From Candidatus Martarchaeota archaeon (lineage in GTDB: Archaea > Micrarchaeota > Micrarchaeia > Norongarragalinales > UBA8480), in assembly GCA_023474775.1 (NCBI GenBank), contig JAMCXP010000021.1, forward strand, positions 1-15,017: a stretch of DNA of 15,017 nucleotides, read 5' to 3'. Positions 8,301-14,268 of the stretch are shown in pieces; the first letter of the stretch is position 1; each line of letters starts with the position of its first letter. The translations under genes were made by a program, and so were the position numbers. The notes under the pieces were generated by a model. It saw only the letters and a program-made list of their open reading frames with translations, ran no database searches and was not told the origin of the DNA.

Positions 8301-8447
8301 TGAGAGAATGGAGCTTGAAGAGTTGACATTTTGATAAGCAGGAGTTAAAACCACGCTTTTAAGTATTACGACGACTATTGCGACTACTAGTAAAACGCCG
8401 GCGAGTAAGAGAATGTATTCAAGAGCTCCCTGACCTTTGGATTTCAT
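5334..8447 (-). CDS. Giant class III signal-peptide protein with a right-handed beta-helix
   Basis: This 1037-residue protein begins MKSKGQGALEYILLLAGVLL: basic residues, then QGALEY followed by about 22 hydrophobic residues. That is the archaeal class III (type IV pilin-like) signal, cut by a prepilin peptidase just before the Gln. Residues about 165-600 hold many imperfect repeats of the N-x-I/F-x-x-N type (SNTFNN, ITGNNTLS, ISDNIIQNSS), diagnostic of a right-handed parallel beta-helix like NosD/PbH1 proteins. Residues about 640-1000 form a different, Trp- and Asp-containing beta-rich region with FRLLVVDHPTGEAFF. The last 42 residues are helical and contain a Cys pair (STCRVFASKFC). Most pilins are under 200 residues, so this would be a tip adhesin, a surface enzyme or a glycan-binding protein. 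A TATA box sits 28 nt upstream. Confidence is high for the signal and helix, low for function. Confidence 0.88.
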   Translation of the reverse strand: MKSKGQGALEYILLLAGVLLVVAIVVVILKSVVLTPAYQNVNSSSSILSNLESVNLALPANTLFYTNFPGSALSLNSGQAVLFVNNNDTPQTLNISKDGIPYYSSTIPPGGNVTIPFTNSGNYQASFNNSGVQIITVSGNSIPPSSGCTPPNGNWIVSGSVVCSNENIILNGSLTVNSGNSISFNNVTLQINDSSGVGININGGSANIQNSVIENQSGDYNFTVASGSTFAIQSSTITETTNGFFIIQANNAQIISNTITGNNTLSILNANNTIIQSNTIQGISTAIFLVNSSYDTISGNNIQAGNYGLLVNYNGANLVGTSAGNIYSQNTFNNLPSGTDVVIAVTSGDSFKYNTLENLQNGVEVGLNQNIIITGNQFSNIGQTGLTLIYESYSNNVYSNTFNNVGQGVSIQNSNGSINVQSNTFTNSSAVGILNSISDNILSNTFNLYSGQTGVLYSSNTTNLFVGSNTFNNGDYGFNGPVGGGSNFSNITITNNIFSGQAVDAIHLYNLANLTITGNTIYNSAGYGIDVFGSNNTNISDNIIQNSSNLDVQVTYNSSCSTPSNNTLIQSNNFSLGVFRSTTDSAVNNIGFNPDSNASGNIISILQNLPNNNTITVGQETCPTSPSWGCPYVETLNNGVWSYQGGAILGLVAPYLAVWRTEKLYNTASSNLSVMIHEIPSETGHYNGFRLLVVDHPTGEAFFNQEEDSNPLIVNNPLNIVNCTDSYGRNCLKQISNNDYSFLQGKPAIQGYTILNQPYAEKNAWFSPINFSNPSQLQDWIDVTLPSGWQNAGEIKLLVTGTTTGLNSLVENYWGENNFNHGVAGFIIQNSLTGIIRKAEQYFSSFSVEAQQKDGSWKTVIKANDCVLDDYKTCVLSINPSEVQTGLVRIAEPAFTDVFDSIKVDYTQSFAFVSTLQPSSIEFNNSYFTENSSGFIEGNLTVPQNDFVVVNFSGIPPAKPGLTRSLFLDFNGWYDPQPDETISVQKTLDMISLAGAVGKILLGTPESIEEDEFLKMFLKAYPESSTCRVFASKFCKR

Positions 8448-8470
8448 TTTGGTTGTAAAAAACCTCTTTT

Positions 8471-8480
8471 TATTTTTAAA
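8471..8480 (-). promoter_or_regulatory. TATA box for the beta-helix operon
   Basis: Minus-strand TTTAAAAATA is centred 28 nt upstream of the ATG at 8447, fitting a leaderless transcript. It lies in an A/T-rich 133-bp intergenic region shared with the divergent redox operon. Confidence 0.5.
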
Positions 8481-8541
8481 GAAAAATTCTCTTTGTTTCT
8501 TTTTAATCTTTTTGGTATTTAAAGAAAAAACTGTTTTAAAA

Positions 8542-8558
8542 GGAAAGTTTTAAAAATA
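8542..8558 (+). promoter_or_regulatory. BRE plus TATA box for the redox operon
   Basis: A purine-rich GGAAAG at 8542-8547 (BRE-like) is followed by TTTTAAAAATA at 8548-8558. Its centre lies 28 nt upstream of the ATG at 8581. The arrangement mirrors that of the divergent gene, so the two operons have separate promoters within one spacer. Confidence 0.55.
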
Positions 8559-8580
8559 TGAAAAGCTTTATTGTCAGGTT

Positions 8581-8925
8581 ATGAAAAAGGGAGATAGCAA
8601 TATTTTGGCTGCGGCTTCTTATGTTCTGCTTGTTTTAACAGGTGTTTTGATGCTCGTTTTCAAGGAGGATGACGAGTTTGTCAAGTTTCATTCCATTCAG
8701 TCGATTGTTTTCGCAGTGGTTTTTTTCATTGTCTGGATTGTTCTTAGAATAATCGAGTTTTTCATTTCACTTATTCCCTTCACTCAGGTTTTCGTTTGGT
8801 TTTTGAGTCTTGTTTTCGGGGTTGTTTTTCTTGCGGTGTGGCTTTACCTGATGTATGAGGCGCTTGAAGGCAAAAAATACACTCTTCCTTTTCTTAAGGA
8901 TTTTATGAAGAAGTATGCTAGATAA
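8581..8925 (+). CDS. DUF4870/Tic20-like small membrane protein
   Basis: This 114-residue protein has three or four membrane helices (about 9-27, 41-65 and 70-95). The loop after helix 1, LVFKEDDEFVKFHSIQSI, matches the signature of the DUF4870/Tic20-like group: an acidic stretch, then VRFHAxQS before the second helix. The role of that group is unsettled, although membrane protein handling has been proposed for relatives. It heads the plus-strand operon, and its 3' end overlaps the next gene by 11 nt, so the two are likely co-translated. The start is supported by a TATA box 28 nt upstream. Family assignment is by motif, moderately sure. Confidence 0.75.
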   Translation: MKKGDSNILAAASYVLLVLTGVLMLVFKEDDEFVKFHSIQSIVFAVVFFIVWIVLRIIEFFISLIPFTQVFVWFLSLVFGVVFLAVWLYLMYEALEGKKYTLPFLKDFMKKYAR

Positions 8926-9403
8926 CATAAGAAGGTGCTGTTCAAACCCCAAGTATCTTGTGATTTCTATAATAGTAGCGGTTGTTTCAGCCATTCTTTT
9001 TTATATTGCTTTAACCACTATTCCCTACAACCCCTTGAACGCTTCTAACTCTCTTAAATTTTGGGATTATGCTTTCATTTTCGTGGTTTCAGTTCTTTTC
9101 GCTGTCAGCGTGGCTCTTCAGCTTTACTCTTTTGATATAGTAAAGAAAATATCAAAAAGAGGAGTGGTAGGGGGTTTGAGCGCTTTCATCGCCGGGTTGA
9201 TCGCCGGCGTTACGGGCGTTGCTACTTGCACCGCGTGCGCTGTTTTCCTTATCTCTTTAATAGGATTGCCCGGAATGCTTATTCTTTCTGAGTATTCAAT
9301 TGAAATCAAGATCACTACCATTGTCTTGCTTTTGGCTTCGATTTACTTCACTTCAATGAAAATAGACTCTAACTGCGAGAATTGCAGGGTCAGCTATGCC
9401 TAA
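8915..9403 (+). CDS. Small membrane protein with intramembrane CTAC and C-terminal CENC; candidate thiol redox partner
   Basis: This 162-residue protein has about four or five helices (14-34, 51-71, 85-118 as one or two segments, 131-147). Cysteines fall in pairs: C8-C9 near the N-terminus, C105-C108 (ATCTAC) inside a Gly-rich hydrophobic segment GLIAGVTGVATCTAC, and C154-C157 (NCENC) in the C-terminal tail. Paired cysteines in membrane helices are typical of proteins that shuttle electrons across membranes for extracytoplasmic thioredoxins (CcdA/DsbD or VKOR/DsbB types), but this sequence is not clearly any of those. The next gene, 23 nt downstream, is a DsbA-like thioredoxin, which strengthens a redox role. 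The start ATG 8915 overlaps the upstream gene by 11 nt. The function is an inference and the family is not recognised. Confidence 0.7.
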   Translation: MLDNIRRCCSNPKYLVISIIVAVVSAILFYIALTTIPYNPLNASNSLKFWDYAFIFVVSVLFAVSVALQLYSFDIVKKISKRGVVGGLSAFIAGLIAGVTGVATCTACAVFLISLIGLPGMLILSEYSIEIKITTIVLLLASIYFTSMKIDSNCENCRVSYA

Positions 9404-9426
9404 AATACTCTTGAAAATATTTCCCA

Positions 9427-10200
9427 GTGAATTCAAGCAAAAAGAATTTTAAACAATTGGTTCAAAAAGTTAAGAATATGAAAGAAGGCAAAGATTATAC
9501 TTGGATAGCGATTATAGTAGCTGCGGTTTTGGTTTCAGTGGTTATTATTTACAGCGCCGGAGTTATTTCAAGCTCGGTTTTAAGCGCTAGCCAGTTGAAT
9601 TCAAACGGGAATTTTAAGGTCTACAATTCAAGCCTGCAAAACAACTCTGCTGTAAATTCAAATCCAAACACTGCAAGCAAGGGTTTGAGCGTGCCTCTTG
9701 GGAGTGATTATATTGGAAACGCTTCTGCGCCCAATCAGATTGTGGAGTTCGCTGATTATCAGTGCGTGTACTGTGGATTGTTTTATAACGAATCGAACCA
9801 AGCGTTGATGAATTATGTCAATTCCGGAAAGGCGGTTTTTGCTTTCAGAGATTTTGTTTTGATAGGGCCTGACTCGCTGACAGCGGCTGAGGCTGCGAGG
9901 TGCGCAGGGGATCAGGGAAAATATTGGCAGTATCATGATTATTTGTATTCTCATCAGGGAGGCGAGAACAGCGGTTGGGCTGGAGTTTCAAACCTCGAGT
10001 ATTACGCTCAAAAGCTTGGCTTGAACTCCACGCTTTTCAACTCCTGCCTTGAAAGCGGGAAGTACAACAGCAGTGTTTTGCAGGACACTCAAACCGGCAG
10101 GAGTTTAGGGGTGCAGGGAACGCCCACTTTTTTCATCAACGGCAAGATGTACGTCGGAGTGCTTTCGCCCGCTCAACTTCAGGGTATACTAGGAAGTTGA
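9427..10200 (+). CDS. Membrane-anchored DsbA-like thioredoxin
   Basis: This 257-residue protein has one N-terminal membrane helix (about 26-48) and a Ser/Asn-rich linker to residue about 88. It then has a DsbA/Thioredoxin_4-type domain facing outside. Active-site motif FADYQCVYCGLFY has its CxxC at 113-116. The cis-proline segment VQGTPTFFINGK (P233) is intact. An extra cysteine pair, C159 and C207, lies in the helical insert and could form a structural disulfide. It likely makes or rearranges disulfides in exported proteins such as the Cys-containing surface proteins nearby. The start used is GTG 9427; an ATG at 9478 (MKEGKDYTW) gives a 240-residue product that keeps the helix, and no ribosome-binding site separates the two. 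It is the third gene of the operon. Confidence 0.9.
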   Translation: MNSSKKNFKQLVQKVKNMKEGKDYTWIAIIVAAVLVSVVIIYSAGVISSSVLSASQLNSNGNFKVYNSSLQNNSAVNSNPNTASKGLSVPLGSDYIGNASAPNQIVEFADYQCVYCGLFYNESNQALMNYVNSGKAVFAFRDFVLIGPDSLTAAEAARCAGDQGKYWQYHDYLYSHQGGENSGWAGVSNLEYYAQKLGLNSTLFNSCLESGKYNSSVLQDTQTGRSLGVQGTPTFFINGKMYVGVLSPAQLQGILGS

Positions 10201-10214
10201 AGGGCTGTTGACGA

Positions 10215-10972
10215 ATGAAAATCCTTGTCGTTTCAGACCTTCACTCTGAAGATGAAGCTCTGGAAACGCTTAGACTAATCATTGGAAAAAACAATCCAGA
10301 CCTCACGCTTATACTAGGGGACTCTGCAATCGATTCTATAGATTACGCTGAAAGAATGCTTGAAATAACGAAGCCTGAGAAAACGCTGACAATAAACGGA
10401 AACAATGAAACGTCTACACTGCGTCAATACTTCAACGCAAAAAAGGTCAGCGTGGACAACAAAAAAAGAAAAATGACATCCTCCCCTGCCTAAAGGCAGG
10501 GGTTTCCTTTAATACCTGTTGTAATTCAGGCATGCATTCATCCTGTGAGTGAACTCACAGGTTTTCTGCCTTTCCTATAAAAAACATAACTTTTATAGGG
10601 TTCGGCTCGAGCCCTAAAGACCATTTTAACAGCGTAAACGAAAAAAGCGAGGTTGAAATAGAGAAAGGCCTTGAAGAGCTGTTTCAAAAGGCAAAAAACG
10701 AAACGGTGTTTCTCGCAACCCACGCGCCTCCTTTCGGGGTTCTTGACGAGTCCAAGGGAAGGCGCATTGGAAGCACTGCTTTGAGAAAAATAATAGAAGA
10801 GCACCAGCCGCTTGTTAATTTTTGCGGGCACGTTCATGAAACCGAGGGAACAGAAAAGATTGGAAAAACGCTTGTGGTGAAGGTTGCGTCTCTGATGTTC
10901 GGAAAAGCTGTTTTGTTTGAAACTTCAACGCTCAAACTTGTTTTCAAAACATTTAAAAAAAAGTTAGCGTGA
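10215..10972 (+). pseudogene. COG2129-like metallophosphoesterase gene split by the palindromic mini-element
   Basis: The N-terminal frame (10215-10493) holds calcineurin-like metal motifs: DLH (8-10), LGD (34-36) and GNNE. It then runs into the element and stops after MTSSPA. The C-terminal part resumes past the element as NITFIGFGSSPKDHF, then carries THAPPFGVLDE, GSTALRKIIEEHQPL and CGHVHETEG. This set closely matches the Icc-related COG2129 phosphoesterases. Removing 10473-10576 restores a continuous 217-residue protein across KKRK-IKNITFIGFG, with both metal-binding halves joined. The second half could only start at GTG 10706 or another internal codon and lacks the DxH and GD ligands, so neither piece should be active alone. 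It lies 14 nt after the dsbA-like gene and was probably the last gene of that operon. Confidence 0.9.
10473..10576 (-). mobile_element. IS200/IS605-type palindromic mini-element, copy 2
   Basis: This is identical to the element at 1295-1398 but inverted. Hairpins are at 10483-10502 (CCCCTGCC/GGCAGGGG) and 10542-10561 (CCTGTGAG/CTCACAGG). Read on the minus strand, it follows TTAT at 10580-10577 and ends with TCAT at 10476-10473. It interrupts a phosphoesterase gene and is again antisense to its host. No target duplication is present. The two copies show no base differences over 108 bp including the TTAT, which implies recent spread or ongoing conversion. Confidence 0.85.
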
Positions 10973-10990
10973 AAGTTGAACCATAAAACC

Positions 10991-10998
10991 TTTTAAAC
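10991..10998 (+). promoter_or_regulatory. TATA box for the GNAT-like gene
   Basis: TTTTAAAC is centred about 25 nt upstream of the ATG at 11020, separating this gene from the upstream operon and supporting the ATG. No ribosome-binding site is seen. Confidence 0.45.
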
Positions 10999-11019
10999 TT
11001 TGTCAATTCAAAAATAAAA

Positions 11020-12051
11020 ATGGAAGCTTCAGCAGAAGAAATAAAATTCAGGAAAGCAAATGAGGGGGATATTCCCAGCCTGATGACGCTTATAAACAAA
11101 AGGTGGGATAGAAAGGTAAGTGAAGAGGAGCTAATTAACAGGATAAATCACGGAATAGAATTCGTCGCAGTGCACGAGCCGACAGGCAGGGTGGTGGGCC
11201 AGATGAGCGGTATTGTAACCAAGGATTTCAAGCCGTCTTGGCTTGAGCACATAGGCGGGGGCGACATCAAGAAAAGAGCCGACAATGGGATATTAACGCT
11301 TTATCAGCTTACCGTCGACCCTGATGTCAGGGTTAAAAACTTAAGAGTGGCTGAAGAGCTTAGGAACAGGCATTTGGAGCACGCTAAAACGTTTGGCGAT
11401 ACTCTTAGAAACGGTTTTTCCAAGGTTTTAAGCAGGTTCATAAAGCAGAAGCTTGAAATCAGAACGCACAGCCCGATACAGGATTTGAATGAAATGCTGT
11501 TCAAAAACGAGAGGTTCAGGGGGTACGTGGAAAGTAAATTCAAGGTAAAGCTGAAAAGCGAGGGTGATTTTTTCAACCTTCCTGCGAAAGTTCAAGAAAA
11601 GATAGCGTTGGAAAGGCTTCACTACACCGAGCCTTTGTTTAAAAAAGACGAGGTGGAGATTGAAGAGATTGACGGAGGCGTTTTCGCTAACGTGAGGCAT
11701 GAAAACAAGAACGAGCAGGAGAAGCTTGTTAAAGCTTTGATGAGGTTTCATGATATTACAAAGCATTTAAACGAGGGCTTCAAACCCGCGATTAAACTGC
11801 TGAAGGCAAGCATCGACGACAGGCCTGACTCTTTCGAGAGGTTCAAAAAGGAAAACAAGGATTTAATCAAAAAAATTAATGGTAAAAAAGCAGGTTTCGG
11901 GATTGAGGATTATTTTAAATTGCTTGAAAGAAAACCTGAAAGCACTCTGAGGTTTCACGCCAGCGGAGGGGCGAGAATAGACAAGATAATGCCGGGCGGA
12001 AGCGAGGAAAAGCACAGAAGCCTCGGAGTCGCGGTTTCCTACAAGTATTAG
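11020..12051 (+). CDS. GNAT-like acyltransferase protein
   Basis: This 343-residue soluble protein begins MEASAEEIKFRKANEGDIPSL. The opening IKFRKANEGDIPSLMTLIN matches the first strand and helix of GNAT acetyltransferases. FVAVHEPTGRVVGQMSG matches the central strands, and LYQLTVDPDVRVKNLRVAEELRNRHLE (about 93-119) fits the strand-4 plus acetyl-CoA loop region, although the Q/RxxGxG/A loop is not canonical. A long charged insert of about 130 residues follows. The end (FHASGGARIDKIMPGGSEEKHRSLGVAVSYKY) resembles the last strands of a second GNAT-like unit, so this may be a double or split-domain GNAT. Substrate unknown. It meets the AbiEi gene tail to tail with a one-base gap. Confidence 0.65.
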   Translation: MEASAEEIKFRKANEGDIPSLMTLINKRWDRKVSEEELINRINHGIEFVAVHEPTGRVVGQMSGIVTKDFKPSWLEHIGGGDIKKRADNGILTLYQLTVDPDVRVKNLRVAEELRNRHLEHAKTFGDTLRNGFSKVLSRFIKQKLEIRTHSPIQDLNEMLFKNERFRGYVESKFKVKLKSEGDFFNLPAKVQEKIALERLHYTEPLFKKDEVEIEEIDGGVFANVRHENKNEQEKLVKALMRFHDITKHLNEGFKPAIKLLKASIDDRPDSFERFKKENKDLIKKINGKKAGFGIEDYFKLLERKPESTLRFHASGGARIDKIMPGGSEEKHRSLGVAVSYKY

Positions 12052-12052
12052 T

Positions 12053-12670
12053 TCAGTAGTGAGATTCCTGCAATACTGAATACTTTTCGAAAATTTTCAA
12101 AACGCTTTTTCTGGTTTTATCATCGTAAACAGATAGGTATTTAACAAGCTTGTTTCTGTCCACTCTTCTGCAAAGCAGGGCGTAATCGTCAGAAGAGAGA
12201 GTTGTTTTGAAGTAGACAAAATCAATCAGCGTTTTTTCAGCGTCAGAAACTGGAACCTCAAACCCGTTGTAAAAAACGCTGGAAAAACCGAAAAAATATT
12301 TGAATGGAACGTGATGCAAGTCAACCCAGAAATCCTCTTCTCTAAACAATCCAACCCTGCTTTTTCTGACTTGTTTAGTTGTTACAATGCAAACATGCGG
12401 CAGTTGATCCCAAACTCCCCTGCACGTCATTGCGAAAAACAAACCGAAATAGAAAGGCTCGAACGCGTAGCCCGCCATCATCTCATCCTTTTTGAAAGTG
12501 TAAGATGCTTTTCTAACTCTGTATAATTTCTTCTTAGAAGTCATGTAGCTCAGCAAAACCCGCAGACTATTGTCATCTATCACTCCGCCAAGATAAAGCT
12601 TGATGTCGCTGTAAGTGAATACAGGATAGCTTGAAAATCTTTCAATAATTTTACCCATAACAGAGGTCAT
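12053..12670 (-). CDS. AbiEi-type antitoxin (COG5340 regulator)
   Basis: About 205 residues. The N-terminal part (IIERFSSYPVFTYSDIKLYLG to KKKLYRVRKASYTF) reads as a winged helix that would bind DNA. The C-terminal part has FYNGFEVPVSDAEKTLIDFVYF, the conserved pattern of AbiEi/COG5340 proteins. These are antitoxins of type IV toxin-antitoxin systems: they counteract the AbiEii nucleotidyltransferase and, in characterised cases, repress the operon at inverted repeats. I chose ATG 12670 because it overlaps the toxin stop as ATGA; a GTG at 12679 is in frame upstream. The partner gene precedes it, the reverse of the classical abiEi-abiEii order. The C-terminus, LQESHY, ends one base from the GNAT stop. 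Confidence 0.85.
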   Translation of the reverse strand: MTSVMGKIIERFSSYPVFTYSDIKLYLGGVIDDNSLRVLLSYMTSKKKLYRVRKASYTFKKDEMMAGYAFEPFYFGLFFAMTCRGVWDQLPHVCIVTTKQVRKSRVGLFREEDFWVDLHHVPFKYFFGFSSVFYNGFEVPVSDAEKTLIDFVYFKTTLSSDDYALLCRRVDRNKLVKYLSVYDDKTRKSVLKIFEKYSVLQESHY

Positions 12671-13329
12671 GAAACCCACACTTTTAAATCAGAAATCATC
12701 CTGTCAAAACCAGGAGCAACGCTTCCAAGCATGAGAGTTTCAAGAACAACATTGTTTTTGGGTTTTCTACCATTAATCAAGTCCAGCAAGCCGCTTAGCC
12801 TAAGTTTTGTTGAAGTGGAAGGGTTTTCAACAGCGTTTCTTAAAACCCATAAATCATACAAATCCTGAATCTCTTCAGAATTTTTGCCAAACTTATCTGA
12901 ATAAGCTTCAATCTTCTCATTCAAAATCGACTCCGCGCTCAAAGCTATTATCATTCTCTTACCCCCGCTTACAGTGGAATAATCCACTTCACCACCCTCC
13001 TTAAAGTCAAAGTTCACATCCAGCTTAACCTTGGTGTCGGTTTGGACTATCACAGAAAAAGTGTTCCTCACGTTAAAATAACCGCTTTCCTTTACAGCCA
13101 AGCCTTTTTCTTTTAAAAAATCCAAAAAATACCTGCATGACTGTTCTATTGAAGTTGTTTTGAAATAAAAATCAACATCGCGCGAAAACCTTTGACCACC
13201 ATAACAACGCCAAATGCATGTCCCGCCATGCATTGTTAAATCTCTTCTATATTCATCAAAAAGCGCGCCTACTAAAAAATCCTCTAAAATAGCTTTTTTT
13301 TTGTATTCTTCTATTCTAAAACTCCACAT
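12667..13329 (-). CDS. AbiEii-type nucleotidyltransferase toxin
   Basis: This 220-residue protein has the motifs of the AbiEii/AbiGii nucleotidyltransferase family. The pol-beta-like block HGGTCIWRCYGGQRFSRDVDFYF places GGT at 35-37, S49 and the metal-binding D51 and D53. KLDVNFDF (102-109) gives the third acidic strand. The C-terminal block AESILNEKIEAYSDKF...IQDLYDLWVL (132-163) gives the conserved EK and D-LYDL. Family toxins transfer nucleotides to RNA, and in one characterised case block tRNA 3' ends; which RNA this one targets is unknown. All catalytic positions look intact. It is the first gene of a two-gene operon with its antitoxin, and the two stop/start codons overlap by 4 nt. The ATG at 13329 follows an A/T-rich region with a palindrome. 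Confidence 0.87.
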   Translation of the reverse strand: MWSFRIEEYKKKAILEDFLVGALFDEYRRDLTMHGGTCIWRCYGGQRFSRDVDFYFKTTSIEQSCRYFLDFLKEKGLAVKESGYFNVRNTFSVIVQTDTKVKLDVNFDFKEGGEVDYSTVSGGKRMIIALSAESILNEKIEAYSDKFGKNSEEIQDLYDLWVLRNAVENPSTSTKLRLSGLLDLINGRKPKNNVVLETLMLGSVAPGFDRMISDLKVWVS

Positions 13330-13357
13330 AAAAATAACACTTTAAAACAACAGTTTA

Positions 13358-13373
13358 TTATATAATTATATAA
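13358..13373 (-). promoter_or_regulatory. 16-bp perfect palindrome at the AbiE promoter, candidate operator
   Basis: TTATATAATTATATAA is a perfect palindrome 29 nt upstream of the toxin ATG. It overlaps or abuts the likely TATA element (TATAATAAAC, about 13354-13363). AbiEi antitoxins are known to bind inverted repeats at their own promoters, so this is a good candidate site. The extreme A/T content means it could also arise by chance. Confidence 0.4.
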
Positions 13374-13427
13374 CAATAAGTATTTATATGTTTGCATTAT
13401 GGTTTATTATTACAATTATAGTAAGTT

Positions 13428-14253
13428 GGTGATTAGTGAGTTTTCGGACCAAATTGGCGTAATACGCCAATTAGTAGTGGGTATAGCGGTTCGTTTCTAT
13501 GGTTGAACCGGAATTCCATTTCTTTGATGTAAGGGAAGTAGTTTGTCTTGTTTATCCCGTGGTATTTGTGAAACCTTTCTTTGGCGTAAGACCAGAAACC
13601 TTCAATGCCATTTATGTGGTTGTGACCTTTGCCGAACGATTTGGAGTGTTTGATGCGACTGTGCTTTCCATACTGCTTCAAGTCTTTGTAGGACTTGAAG
13701 TCATCCGTGTAAAACACCGAGCCTTTACGCGCCTTCTTTTGAATGTGGTTAAACAAGGTTTTGGCTGAAACGTCATTTACAATGGCCGTGTAAACACGGC
13801 CTTTCCTCTCTAAGATTCCGAAAACCGCTTGCTTGTTGAAAGCGCCTCTGCCACGATTACCTTTACGCTTTCCACCAAAATAGGACTCGTCAGCTTCGAT
13901 GCTTCCGCGAAGTTTACTGAACTCCGCTGCCAAGTATTGAACAATTGCATTGCGGTACGCGGAGTACCGCACTGCAACAGGATTATAACTCATCCCAAGC
14001 TCTCTAGCGCACTTTCGTGCGCTCACCTCCAAGTAAAAATAGTACAACACACTCAAGTCCCTCCTTAACTTGCGTAAACTATATTTTTTGCGGCAACGTT
14101 TGCACTTAACTCGCTTGTCGCCAAGCCGCTACAAGCCATAATTACCACAAAACCAGCACTTCCGACCATGTACATACATGGCACTACCAACAACCATAGA
14201 CGTAAGAAACACACTAAAAGTAGTTAAATTGGTCCGTTTTCTAAGCAATCACC
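13428..14253. mobile_element. IS1595-family insertion sequence, 826 bp
   Basis: The ends carry an imperfect inverted repeat of about 28 bp. The left end is GGTGATTAGTGAG then TTTTCGGACCAA; the right end, read inward, is GGTGATTGCTTAG then AAAACGGACCAA. Twenty of 28 positions agree, with solid blocks GGTGATT and CGGACCAA. The single transposase gene fills almost the whole element, its stop lying inside the left repeat. IS1595 elements usually leave 8-bp target duplications; I see none here, so the insertion is old or one flank has been rearranged. It sits between the AbiE promoter region and the 3' end of rnhB. Confidence 0.8.
13433..14179 (-). pseudogene. IS1595-family transposase with an in-frame amber codon in its zinc ribbon
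   Basis: From ATG 14179 the frame reads MYVHGRKCWFCGNYGL, then a TAG at 14131-14129, then RLGDKRVKCKRCRKKYS. That is a complete CxxC...CxxC zinc ribbon interrupted at codon 17. After it comes a helix-turn-helix-like part (CARELGMSYNPVAVRYSAY) and the IS1595/ISXO2 DDE domain: EADESYFGGKRKG (first Asp), VFYTDDFKSY (second Asp), HNHINGIEGFWSYAKERF (third block), and EMEFRFNHR at the end. Without the TAG it would be 248 residues, normal for the family. A product from TTG 14056 (207 residues) would lack the zinc ribbon and is unlikely to work well. The simplest reading is a nonsense mutation that silenced the element. Confidence 0.85.
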
Positions 14254-14268
14254 TTCTATTATTTTCAC

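Noticed and set aside
14129..14131. TAG in the transposase read as pyrrolysine
   Set aside because: TAG is used as an ordinary stop by the GNAT-like gene at 12049-12051, and no suppressor evidence is in the window; a nonsense mutation is simpler.
13420..14262. Target-site duplication around the IS1595 element
   Set aside because: The 8 bp flanking each end (AGTAAGTT on the left, TTCTATTA on the right) do not match.
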